This document shows positions 7,359-14,029 of a stretch of DNA of 26,507 nucleotides, one piece after another. This DNA is from Candidatus Sericytochromatia bacterium (lineage in GTDB: Bacteria > Cyanobacteriota > Sericytochromatia > JACMPN01). Position numbers and translations under genes: made by a program. The stretch is taken from NCBI GenBank assembly GCA_014377495.1, contig JACMPN010000084.1, positions 1 to 26,507 on the forward strand, in the 5' to 3' direction. Positions within the stretch are counted from its first letter, which is position 1, and every line of letters begins with the position of its first letter. The notes under the pieces are model-generated. The model saw nothing but the letters and a program-made list of their open reading frames with translations, was not told the origin of the DNA and did not search any database.

Positions 7359-8240
7359 ATGATAAGCAAATGGGACCATTTCCTGACGACTGCCGCCACC
7401 TGGTGGCTGGACCACGGCAGTCGGATCATCCTCACGCTGATCGCTGTCTGGGTGGCGATGCGGGCCCTGCGCTACCTCGTGACCCTGATGACCCGGCAGT
7501 TCGACGAGCGCCCGGAAGCCCTGCGCGGCAACGTCAAACAGGCCAGAACGGTGACCGTCGTCATCCAAAACGCCGGCACGGTGCTGATTATCTTCCTCGG
7601 CGCCGTCGTCATCGCTGCGGAAATGGGCTTCAATCCCGCCGCATTGCTGGCCAGTGCCGGCATCATCGGTGTGGCGCTCGGCCTGGGCACCCAGAGCCTG
7701 GTCAAGGACGTGCTGGCCGGCTGCTTGATCCTGTTCGAGGATCAGTTCGGCGTCGGCGACGTGATCCGCACCGGCACCCACGTTGGCGAGGTCGAGATGA
7801 TGTCCCTGCGGACCACCTGCCTGCGCGACCCCGAAGGCGCCTACATCATCATCCCCAACGGCGAGCTGGGCCGGGTCACGAACTACGCCAAGACCTGGGC
7901 CCGGGCCGTGATCGACATCGACATCGCCGATTCGGAGGACATCGACCGCTGCACCGAGGTGCTGCTTGACGTCGCCCATACCCTGGCTGCGGAATGGCCC
8001 GACCGGATGATCGACAAGCCCGAGGTCCTCGGGGTCGAAAAGTTCAGCGATCTCGGTCTCATCCTGCGACTGGTCGCCAAGACGGCCCCGCTGAAACAGT
8101 GGGAAGTCGCCCGTGAGCTGCGCAAACGGATCAAGCGGGCCCTGGTGACCCACCGGATCGCCCAGCCCGTGCCGCAGCGACAGATCCGGATCGAGGGTGA
8201 TCCCGCCACGGCGGCCGTCGTCACCGACCGGACCCCCTGA
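7359..8240 (+). CDS. MscS-family mechanosensitive channel
   Basis: The 293 residues fit a compact MscS-type channel that opens under membrane tension to release solutes after osmotic downshock. Three membrane segments can be seen: about 15-38, about 62-85 (VVIQNAGTVLIIFLGAVVIAA) and the pore helix at about 92-125 (LLASAGIIGVALGLGTQSLVKD), which has the Gly/Ala-rich packing face of MscS TM3. It continues into the hallmark beta domain (GCLILFEDQFGVGDVI at about 123-138, then IIIPNGELGRVTNYA near 166). A short alpha/beta C-terminus ends about 50 residues later. A GGGGGAG ribosome site precedes the ATG. The gene stands alone after a strong terminator. A weak extended -10 (TGCTAGTCT, 7323-7331) is the only promoter hint. 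Confidence 0.92.
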   Translation: MISKWDHFLTTAATWWLDHGSRIILTLIAVWVAMRALRYLVTLMTRQFDERPEALRGNVKQARTVTVVIQNAGTVLIIFLGAVVIAAEMGFNPAALLASAGIIGVALGLGTQSLVKDVLAGCLILFEDQFGVGDVIRTGTHVGEVEMMSLRTTCLRDPEGAYIIIPNGELGRVTNYAKTWARAVIDIDIADSEDIDRCTEVLLDVAHTLAAEWPDRMIDKPEVLGVEKFSDLGLILRLVAKTAPLKQWEVARELRKRIKRALVTHRIAQPVPQRQIRIEGDPATAAVVTDRTP

Positions 8241-8366
8241 GTTCCTTCCTTATACAAGGCAAAGTTTGCATCGTCGATCGGCCTTGCCCGGGCTGCCAGG
8301 CGTTGGTCGTATCTGGCGCCCTATCTGGGAACTGACCTCCCGACTGCGGAATGAATTGGCCATCCC

Positions 8367-8375
8367 TGCTATGAT
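8367..8375 (+). promoter_or_regulatory. Putative extended -10 promoter of panBC
   Basis: TGC TATGAT (8367-8375) is identical to the extended -10 of the dnaA promoter. No good -35 lies 16-18 bp upstream, as is often so for extended -10 promoters. It would give a panB leader of about 90 nt. Confidence 0.4.
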
Positions 8376-8470
8376 TGACGCAGAGCATAACCGTCGCCGG
8401 ACCTTGTCCTGTGGACGTTCGGCGGCGCCAGCTGGCCCGTGAGCCGGGTCGGCGACCAAAGGAGATTGGC

Positions 8471-9271
8471 ATGTCCAGTCAACAGCCGCTGCGCCGTCGC
8501 ACCGTCCGCGAGATCGTCAAAGCCAAGGGCCGCCAGCCGCTGGTCATGCTCACCGCCTACGATGCGGTGATGGCCCAGCTGCTCGAAGAGTCCGGCGTCG
8601 ACATGCTGCTGGTCGGCGACTCCCTCGGCAACGTCGTCCTCGGTCACGAAACGACGCTGCCGGTGACGATGACCGACATGCTCCGCCATACCGCCGCCGT
8701 CGTGCGGGGGACCCGCCAGGCCCTGATCGTGGCGGACATGCCGTTCCTGAGCTATCAGGTCTCTGCCGATGAGGCTTTACGCCATGCCGGTGCGCTGATG
8801 GCCGAGGCGGGCGCCGGCGCCGTCAAGCTCGAAGGCGGGGCCGAGCTCGCCCCCACGGTCAACCGCCTTGTCTCGGCCGGGATCCCCGTCATGGGTCATA
8901 TCGGCCTGCAGCCCCAGTCCGTCAACGTCACCGGCTATGCCTCCCGGGGCAAGACCGACGCTGATGCCGAACGCCTGCAGGACGATGCCCTGGCCCTGGC
9001 TGCCGCCGGGTGTTTTGCTTTGGTCCTCGAGTGCGTCGTCCCCGCCGTGGCCGCCCGCATCAGCCAGGCCCTGACAATTCCGACGATCGGCATCGGCAGT
9101 GGTGAGGCCTGCGACGGCCAGGTCCTCGTCATCAACGACCTGATCGGTCTCAGCGTCCGCACGCCGCCTTCCTTCGTCACCCCCCGGGCCGACGTCGCCA
9201 GCCTCATCCGCCAGACAGTCGCCGGCTACGTGCATGACGTGAAAGCCAGCCTCACCGCCGTCGGCTCCTAG
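8471..9271 (+). CDS. panB: 3-methyl-2-oxobutanoate hydroxymethyltransferase
   Basis: PanB transfers a hydroxymethyl group from 5,10-methylene-THF to alpha-ketoisovalerate, giving ketopantoate, in pantothenate and CoA synthesis. The 266 residues show the family motifs: TAYDAVMAQLLEESGVD, the metal-binding VGDSLGNVVLGHETTLPVT, VADMPFLSYQ, KLEGG, PVMGHIGLQPQS and PTIGIGSGEACDGQVLV. The start at 8471 is chosen because AAAGGAG (8458-8464) lies 6 nt before it and the protein then aligns with the family N-terminus. An ATG at 8375 in the same frame would add 32 residues unlike PanB, and it overlaps the putative -10. The stop touches the start region of panC. Confidence 0.96.
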   Translation: MSSQQPLRRRTVREIVKAKGRQPLVMLTAYDAVMAQLLEESGVDMLLVGDSLGNVVLGHETTLPVTMTDMLRHTAAVVRGTRQALIVADMPFLSYQVSADEALRHAGALMAEAGAGAVKLEGGAELAPTVNRLVSAGIPVMGHIGLQPQSVNVTGYASRGKTDADAERLQDDALALAAAGCFALVLECVVPAVAARISQALTIPTIGIGSGEACDGQVLVINDLIGLSVRTPPSFVTPRADVASLIRQTVAGYVHDVKASLTAVGS

Positions 9272-9276
9272 TGGCC

Positions 9277-10143
9277 ATGCAGGTCGTCCACACCCGGGCT
9301 GAACTGTTGGCCTGGCACGAGGCACACCCGGCCCCGCTGGGCTTCGTGCCGACGATGGGCAACCTGCATGCAGGCCACCTCGCCCTCGTCACGGCTGCCC
9401 AGGCAGAGAACGCCCAAGTGGCAGTGAGCATCTTCGTCAACCCGACCCAGTTCGGGCCCAACGAGGATTTCAGCGCCTACCCCCGCACGCTGGACTCCGA
9501 CATCGCCGTTTTGGAAGCCGCCGGCTGTGACCTGCTGTTGGCCCCCACGGCGGCGACGATGTACCCGGCCGGTACCGACACCCGGATCGTGCCCGGGGCG
9601 GTCGGCGAGAGCCTTTGTGGCCCCTTCCGGCCCGGTCACTTCAGCGGCGTGGCCACCGTCGTCGCGACGCTCTGGCACCTGGTGCAGCCTCAGCGGGCCT
9701 ACTTCGGCACCAAGGACTGGCAACAGTGCATGGTCCTGCGGCGCCTGCTGCTCGATCTGGCCTTTCCCCTGGAAATGGTCCTCGTCCCGACGAAGCGGGA
9801 GGCGGACGGCTTGGCGATGAGCAGTCGGAATCAGTATTTGAGTGCCGCCGAACGCTCGCAGGCCCTGCAGATCCACCGGGCCCTGACGGCGGCCGTCGGG
9901 GCCTTTCAGGATGGTGAGCGGCATCCGGCCACCCTGCAACGGCTCACCCTTGAGGTCCTCAGCCGGGAAGCGGACCTGAAGCCCCAGTACGTGGCCGTGG
10001 TCGATGCCGAAACCCTGCAGCCAATCACCGGAAGCATCGGGAGTCCCACCACCGTGGCCATCGCAGCCCATCTGGGCAAAACCCGCCTGATCGACAACTG
10101 CGTCCTCGGCGACGTGACACCCCTGTTGCGGACCTGCCTTTAA
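9277..10143 (+). CDS. panC: Pantothenate synthetase (pantoate-beta-alanine ligase)
   Basis: PanC joins pantoate and beta-alanine using ATP through a pantoyl-adenylate. The 288 residues have the expected motifs: PTMGNLHAGHLALV (HIGH-type nucleotide site), SIFVNPTQFGPNEDFSAYPR, GPFRPGHFSGVATVV, YFGTKDWQQCMV and a KMSKS-like READGLAMSSRNQYLS. YFGTKDWQQ replaces the commoner YFGEKDxQQ. ATG 9277 gives an N-terminus like other PanCs. A GTG at 9271 sharing its G with the panB stop (TAGTG) would add two residues and is equally possible. There is no clear ribosome site, so coupling to panB translation is likely. panD is not in the window. Confidence 0.96.
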   Translation: MQVVHTRAELLAWHEAHPAPLGFVPTMGNLHAGHLALVTAAQAENAQVAVSIFVNPTQFGPNEDFSAYPRTLDSDIAVLEAAGCDLLLAPTAATMYPAGTDTRIVPGAVGESLCGPFRPGHFSGVATVVATLWHLVQPQRAYFGTKDWQQCMVLRRLLLDLAFPLEMVLVPTKREADGLAMSSRNQYLSAAERSQALQIHRALTAAVGAFQDGERHPATLQRLTLEVLSREADLKPQYVAVVDAETLQPITGSIGSPTTVAIAAHLGKTRLIDNCVLGDVTPLLRTCL

Positions 10144-10145
10144 AG

Positions 10146-10162
10146 CAACCGGGCTTCGGTTG
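10146..10162 (+). terminator. Short hairpin after panC
   Basis: CAACCG (10146-10151) and CGGTTG (10157-10162) form a 6-bp stem on a GGCTT loop, two nt after the panC stop, followed by AAATTG. It is a plausible weak terminator; there is no T-run. Confidence 0.4.
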
Positions 10163-10168
10163 AAATTG

Positions 10169-10219
10169 TGCGCCGACACCAGACAAGCGATAGGAAGGCC
10201 ATGGGGTGTTGCTGGCGCA
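10169..10219. other. Imperfect long hairpin between panC and oriC
   Basis: TGCGCC+ACACC (10169-10180) can pair with GGTGT+GGCGCA (10205-10219), with a small internal loop and a 24-nt apical loop. The stretch 10163-10310 otherwise holds no gene, promoter or DnaA box that I can see. The role is unknown; it may be a transcript end or an origin boundary. Confidence 0.3.
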
Positions 10220-10310
10220 AATCAGGCGATAGTCCCGTTGTGTGTGGCGTCACCGCCCATCGCGCCCATGGCGGAGCGACCGACCTGATCGGCCCTGCGC
10301 CCCCCCACCT

Positions 10311-10499
10311 TGTGGATAAAGGCTGTGGATAATCCGGAAAGATTACCCCTTCATGATCTTAATGGGTGCGGTGCTTCACGCGCGTATTCCGTGTCAAGAG
10401 CGGTTCCGGGCCGTTATGCCGGCATGGGAATCCTAAACTTTCTTGACGTTCCCCAGCGGCGCGGCCTGTGGATAACTCTGTGGATAACTCTGTGGAAAA
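10311..10499 (-). other. DnaA box cluster I
   Basis: Four exact TTATCCACA boxes (minus orientation) start at 10311, 10324, 10467 and 10479, with a one-mismatch box (TGTGGAAAA) at 10491. The two pairs are spaced 13 and 12 bp start to start, about one helical turn, placing DnaA on nearly the same face. A 134-bp spacer separates the pairs. Confidence 0.9.
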
Positions 10500-10517
10500 G
10501 GGGTCGAACGGCGCCAA

Positions 10518-10535
10518 ACGTGACCACCATCACGT
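10518..10535. repeat. ACGTGA dyad in oriC
   Basis: ACGTGA-CCACCA-TCACGT is a perfect 6-bp inverted repeat with a 6-bp spacer, an operator-like 18-bp site between box clusters I and II. The size suits a dimeric regulator. No protein can be assigned. Confidence 0.5.
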
Positions 10536-10563
10536 CGTCCGGGGGCCAATCGCCTCATCAGCA

Positions 10564-10609
10564 GGGGATCGCGGCCAGTGCCCGCCTGCCTTTGTCAGCC
10601 GCGATCCCC
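10564..10609. repeat. 12-bp perfect inverted repeat in oriC
   Basis: GGGGATCGCGGC (10564-10575) and GCCGCGATCCCC (10598-10609) are exact reverse complements across 22 nt. CATCAG flanks the element on both sides as a direct repeat (10556-10561 and 10614-10619). It sits in the centre of oriC between box clusters. It may be a cruciform or protein site, or a transcript terminator; the right side continues CCTTTC. Confidence 0.6.
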
Positions 10610-10621
10610 CTTTCATCAGGG

Positions 10622-10699
10622 TTATCCCCATCCTGTGGACAACGCTGTGGATAACCCTGGGGATAACGGCCCCCTCTTTGTGGATAACCCTGTGGATAA
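10622..10699. other. DnaA box cluster II
   Basis: Exact TGTGGATAA boxes start at 10646, 10679 and 10691. Mixed with them are TGGGGATAA at 10658, TGTGGACAA at 10634 and a reversed TTATCCCCA at 10622. Consecutive starts are 12 bp apart in 10622/10634/10646/10658 and again in 10679/10691, a regular near-helical spacing suited to a DnaA filament. Confidence 0.88.
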
Positions 10700-10834
10700 C
10701 CTGGGGGAAACGGCCGAAATGGCCATGCACGAACCGTTCTGAAACCATCCGGGGGCAGCAAACGACAGGCACCCAGACTCAGGGCACGCCATCCAGGGTG
10801 AAAGGGGGCCGGACGGCGGCTTTGAGGGGAGCTC

Positions 10835-10946
10835 TGTGGATAACCTGGGGATAAGCCGGGTATAACCCTGGGGACAACCTGGGGATAAACCGACCGCTCG
10901 CTTGCCCTGGGGATAACTAACCCACTTATGCACAGGGTTATCCCCA
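10835..10946. other. DnaA box cluster III, mostly TGGGGATAA type
   Basis: One exact TGTGGATAA starts at 10835. TGGGGATAA follows at 10846, 10880 and 10908, with a two-mismatch TGGGGACAA at 10869. TTATGCACA at 10926 and TTATCCCCA at 10938 run in the opposite orientation. Spacing of 11-12 bp recurs (10835/10846, 10869/10880, 10926/10938). The CCTGGGG context recurs, so these look like a deliberate second site class and not random decay. Confidence 0.75.
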
Positions 10947-10951
10947 GGCAA
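10902..10951. repeat. Long dyad centred on a TTATGCACA box
   Basis: TTGCCCTGGGGATAAC (10902-10917) and GTTATCCCCAGGCAA (10937-10951) are reverse complements except for one extra C. The 19-nt centre contains TTATGCACA (10926-10934). Upstream boxes point almost all one way; from here to the AT-rich element they point the other way, so the dyad marks an orientation switch. Confidence 0.7.
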
Positions 10952-10993
10952 AACAGGGCTACGACTCAGACGGGACGGGAGTAGGGGGGAAAG

Positions 10994-11063
10994 TTATCCA
11001 CTTTTCCACAGCCCCTACTAAGACTATTTGTATTTTTGAAAGAGACTCTAAGAGTAGATTAAG
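10994..11063 (+). other. DNA unwinding element with DnaA-trio-like triplets
   Basis: Two one-mismatch boxes (TTATCCACT 10994, TTTTCCACA 11002) are followed by GCCCC, then CTA-AGA-CTA-TTT-GTA (11018-11032). The AT-rich run continues to about 11063 and includes an ACTCT-a-AGAGT dyad (11045-11055). Box, GC spacer, then 5'-CTA-like triplets (3'-GAT on the other strand) is the order known for the basal bacterial unwinding system. This makes 11016-11063 the likely melting site, 130 bp before dnaN. Confidence 0.7.
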
Positions 11064-11113
11064 GAGACCGTAAGCGCAGGAGCCACCCGGAGCCTCAACC
11101 GACAGAGGAACGG

Positions 11114-11122
11114 TGGTACACT
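11114..11122 (+). promoter_or_regulatory. Possible extended -10 of dnaN
   Basis: TGG TACACT (11114-11122) is a candidate extended -10 about 73 bp before dnaN, just right of the unwinding element. The -35 (TCAACC) is poor. Confidence 0.3.
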
Positions 11123-11194
11123 CGATGCCGTTGTCCACCGTCAGGGAACGACGACCCACCCAGCGAGAGTAGTCACCGAGTTTGAGAAGGCGCC

Positions 11195-12295
11195 ATGCAC
11201 GTCATTTGCCCGAAAGAGAATTTGGCCAAGGGGTTGCAGGCCGTCCAGAAAGCCGTTTCGGCCCGAGGACTGCTGCCGATTTTGAGCAATGTGCTGGTTT
11301 CCGCCCAAGGCAACGAACTGAAGCTGGTCGCCACCGATCTGGAGATCGGCATCGAGGCCACGGTGAGTGCCGAAGTCAAAGTGGCCGGCACCCTGACCTT
11401 GCCTGCCAAGACCCTGAGTGAGCTGGTCAGCAAGCTGCCCAATGCTGACATCGAGCTCGATACCGACGAGAGCACGGGCCAGGCCAAGGTGAAATGCGGC
11501 TCGTCCAGCTATACCCTCTGCAGCCTGCCGGCGACGGATTTCCCGCCGCTACCGACTTTGGGCGATGCCACCCTGGCCTCGTTGCCGTCCGGCCTGTTGG
11601 CCGCCGCCACCAAACAGACCACCTTTGCCGCCAGCGCCGATGCCGCCAAGAGCGTCCTGGGCGGCGTCCACTGGCACTGGAGCGGCGAGTCGCTGGAGCT
11701 GGCCGCCACCGATGGCTACCGGCTGGCCGTGCGGCGGATACAGGTCCCATCCGGTGGGGCTGACATGACGATGACCCTGCCCAGCCGGGTGCTGTCCGAG
11801 CTTGGCCGGTTGCTGCCGCTTGGCGATGAGCCCGTGAACGTGGCCCAAGTCGGCCAACAGGTGATTTTCGCCCTGGACCGCAAGCTACTCTCCAGCCGGC
11901 TGCTGGAAGGCAAATACCCCGACTACCAGAAAATCATCCCCAGCACCTTCGAGCGGCGGCTGGTCATGCGCCGGGCCGACATCCTCGCCGCTTTGGAACG
12001 GGCTTCCATCCTGGCCTCGGACCGCTCGAACATCGTCAAACTGCACCTGCAGGCCGATACCGTGACGATCACGGCCGACACCCCGGACGTCGGACAGGGC
12101 GTCGAAGTCGTCCCTGCCTCCCTGGAAGGCGAGTCGCTGGAGATCAACTTCAACGCCAAGTTCATGATCGACGCCCTCAAGGTGTTTGACAGCGACACGG
12201 TGCAGTTGGATCTGGGCGGGGCCATCAACCCGGCCGTGCTGCGCACCCCCGGCGACGACGATTTCGTCTGTCTGCTGATGCCGATTCGCCCCTAG
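11195..12295 (+). CDS. dnaN: DNA polymerase III beta subunit (sliding clamp)
   Basis: DnaN is the ring-shaped clamp that holds DNA polymerase III and many repair factors on DNA. The 366-residue length is standard for three clamp folds. Landmarks include the N-terminal ENLAKGLQAVQKAVSARGLLPILSNV, TLPAKTLSELVSKLP, an FTASADAAKSVLGGVHWH-type second-fold start (FAASADAAK), ATDGYRLAVRR and the C-terminal PGDDDFVCLLMPIRP, close to the family P.R. ending. An AGAAGG ribosome site lies just upstream of the ATG. It is the first gene right of oriC, followed by recF after 25 nt. Confidence 0.97.
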   Translation: MHVICPKENLAKGLQAVQKAVSARGLLPILSNVLVSAQGNELKLVATDLEIGIEATVSAEVKVAGTLTLPAKTLSELVSKLPNADIELDTDESTGQAKVKCGSSSYTLCSLPATDFPPLPTLGDATLASLPSGLLAAATKQTTFAASADAAKSVLGGVHWHWSGESLELAATDGYRLAVRRIQVPSGGADMTMTLPSRVLSELGRLLPLGDEPVNVAQVGQQVIFALDRKLLSSRLLEGKYPDYQKIIPSTFERRLVMRRADILAALERASILASDRSNIVKLHLQADTVTITADTPDVGQGVEVVPASLEGESLEINFNAKFMIDALKVFDSDTVQLDLGGAINPAVLRTPGDDDFVCLLMPIRP

Positions 12296-12320
12296 TGGCC
12301 TTTGTGGGGGCGGGCGCCGG

Positions 12321-13439
12321 ATGCATCTGCATCAGCTGACGCTATACGACTTCCGCAATTACGCGGACGTCCGCCTCACGCTGCCACCGGGTTTGATCCT
12401 CGTCACCGGCGCCAATGCCCAGGGCAAGAGCAATCTGCTGGAAGCCATGGCCCTGCTCGCTTATGGGCAGTCACCCCGCACGAGCCATGAATCGGACGTG
12501 GTCCGCTGGGGCGCCACCGCCGCCCGGGTCAGCGGCGAGGTCATCCACGGCACCGGCGAATTCGGCCTGGCCGTGGCCGTCGGCCAGCATGGGCCCCGCC
12601 AATTGCGGGTGAACGGCAACCACGTGCGGCGCCTGGCGGATTATGTCGGCCGGTTGCCGGCGGTCTATTTCGGGGTCGAGGACCTCGCCCTCGTCCGGGG
12701 CGCCCCGGCGGGTCGCCGCCGTTTTGTCGATCGGTTGCTGAGCCAGCTGTCACCCCGCTATTTCCTCAGCCTGCAGCAGTACAACAAGATCCTCCAGCAG
12801 CGCAACGCCTGGCTCCGGGGCCTGGGCGAGGGCCGTCGCCATGATCCGGCCATGGCCGAGATGTGGCGTGAACAACTCTCCACTGTCGGCGGGCTGATCA
12901 TCGCCCACCGGCTGCGACTGCTGCATCAGCTGGAGCAGTGGACGATCGATGCCCACTCGATCATCGTCGGTGGACCGCAGGCGGTGCAGATGCAGTACGC
13001 CATGGCCGAAAGCGAGACGGTGCCGACGGCGGCAGACGCCACCGCCCACCTGGCCGAACTGCTGGAACGTCTGGCCCCCCGCGAGCGGGCCCGGGGCCAA
13101 ACTTTGGCCGGTCCCCATCGTGACGATTTGCTTATCCTCTTGTCCGGCAAGGAGGCGCGCCGTTACGCTTCGCAAGGGCAACAGCGTTCACTGGTCCTGT
13201 CCATGAAACTGGCGGAGGTGCTCTTGTTACGGGCCGTCAAAGACGAAGCACCCTTATTGCTGTTCGACGATGTCTTGGCCGAGCTGGACCAGGACCGGCA
13301 GAACCGCCTCGTCGAGGCGATTCCCGCCGACGTGCAGACGGTGATCACCTCGACGGAACCTCCCCCGGCGGTGGCCGGCCGACGGATGTACCGCATCTGG
13401 GTCCAGGACGGGACAATCATCCGGCAGGCCGCATGTTAG
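12321..13439 (+). CDS. recF: DNA replication/repair protein RecF
   Basis: RecF is an SMC-like ATPase that with RecO and RecR loads RecA at gaps and stalled forks. The 372 residues start LHQLTLYDFRNYADVRL, the diagnostic N-terminus (L....FRN). They have Walker A GANAQGKS at 30-37, the ABC-type signature GQQRSLVLSMKLAE at about 290 and Walker B LLLFDDVLAELD at about 312. Its stop overlaps the next gene in ATGTTAG, so the downstream protein is probably made by coupled translation. The dnaN-recF order is ancestral. Confidence 0.96.
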   Translation: MHLHQLTLYDFRNYADVRLTLPPGLILVTGANAQGKSNLLEAMALLAYGQSPRTSHESDVVRWGATAARVSGEVIHGTGEFGLAVAVGQHGPRQLRVNGNHVRRLADYVGRLPAVYFGVEDLALVRGAPAGRRRFVDRLLSQLSPRYFLSLQQYNKILQQRNAWLRGLGEGRRHDPAMAEMWREQLSTVGGLIIAHRLRLLHQLEQWTIDAHSIIVGGPQAVQMQYAMAESETVPTAADATAHLAELLERLAPRERARGQTLAGPHRDDLLILLSGKEARRYASQGQQRSLVLSMKLAEVLLLRAVKDEAPLLLFDDVLAELDQDRQNRLVEAIPADVQTVITSTEPPPAVAGRRMYRIWVQDGTIIRQAAC

Positions 13440-14002
13440 AGCTTTCCAAGGCCCTGCCGCAGATCCTCCAGCAGATGAATCTTGGCGAGCGCCTGCGTGA
13501 AGGGCGGATCATGGATCTCTGGCCCGAGGTCGTCGGCGCCAACATCGCCGCCCGCTCGCGGGCCACCAAGTGCCGGGACGGGGTCCTCACCGTGTCGGTG
13601 GCCAGTTCGGTCTGGCTGCAGCAACTGACGATGATGCGCCTCGAGATCGTCAAACTGTTCGCCCAGCGGGTCGGCCCCGATGCCGTGACCGACATCCGGT
13701 TCACGGCCCACGGCTGGAGCGAATGGCCCAAGGACAACACGCCCCGGGCGGATCACCACCGGGCCACGGGCCGGCTGGATCTTTCGGGTCAGTTGCCGGC
13801 GCAGCAACAGGCACACCTCACCTCGGCTCTGGCACTGATCCCGGATGACGACCTGCGGGTCCGGGCCGGCCGGGTGATGGCCAAGGCGCAGCTGCGGCAA
13901 CAGGCCCTGAAAGCCAAAGGCTGGAAGTCCTGCACGCTCTGTGGCGAGCTGCACGATCGTCCCAAGCCATTGTGTATTGTCTGCGAAGTCAGTAACCACT
14001 AA
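13433..14002 (+). CDS. DciA/DUF721-like protein with C-terminal zinc ribbon
   Basis: The N-terminal ~95 residues (LGERLREGRIMDLWPEVVG, then a VSVASSVWLQQLTMM-like strand-helix) match the DUF721/DciA fold, a KH-like domain. DciA is the ancestral helper that loads the DnaB helicase in bacteria lacking DnaC or DnaI. A variable middle (about 96-160) leads to a small zinc-ribbon end with C167-x2-C170 and C181-x2-C184 (CTLCGELHDRPKPLCIVC). The 7-nt overlap with recF ties it to the dnaN-recF operon. The helicase-loading role is inferred from family and position; the zinc tail is not part of the well-studied DciA proteins and could bind DNA or partners. Confidence 0.75.
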   Translation: MLELSKALPQILQQMNLGERLREGRIMDLWPEVVGANIAARSRATKCRDGVLTVSVASSVWLQQLTMMRLEIVKLFAQRVGPDAVTDIRFTAHGWSEWPKDNTPRADHHRATGRLDLSGQLPAQQQAHLTSALALIPDDDLRVRAGRVMAKAQLRQQALKAKGWKSCTLCGELHDRPKPLCIVCEVSNH

Positions 14003-14029
14003 GGGTTCGTCAACTCACCCAAAACACGG

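Larger units (their letters stand above)
10311..11063. other. Chromosomal replication origin oriC
   Basis: The gene-free 1.05-kb stretch between panC and dnaN holds eight exact TGTGGATAA sites (TTATCCACA on the minus strand), one TTATGCACA, and about ten near matches. It also has three strong dyads and an AT-rich element at its dnaN end. Box density, the neighbouring dnaN-recF genes and nearby dnaA identify it as oriC. Box starts: exact 10311, 10324, 10467, 10479, 10646, 10679, 10691, 10835, and 10926 (TTATGCACA). The near-match class TGGGGATAA or its complement starts at 10622, 10658, 10846, 10880, 10908 and 10938. Other one-mismatch sites start at 10491, 10634, 10994 and 11002. Confidence 0.93.

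Noticed and set aside
8375..8470. N-terminal extension of panB to the ATG at 8375
   Set aside because: The extension has no PanB similarity and its start codon overlaps the putative -10, whereas AAAGGAG lies at the right distance before 8471.
10144..11194. Short overlapping open frames in the oriC region
   Set aside because: They translate the repeated TGTGGATAA/TGGGGATAA boxes (WITL and GYPQ-type repeats) on either strand and have no ribosome sites. The repeats are protein-binding sites, not codons.
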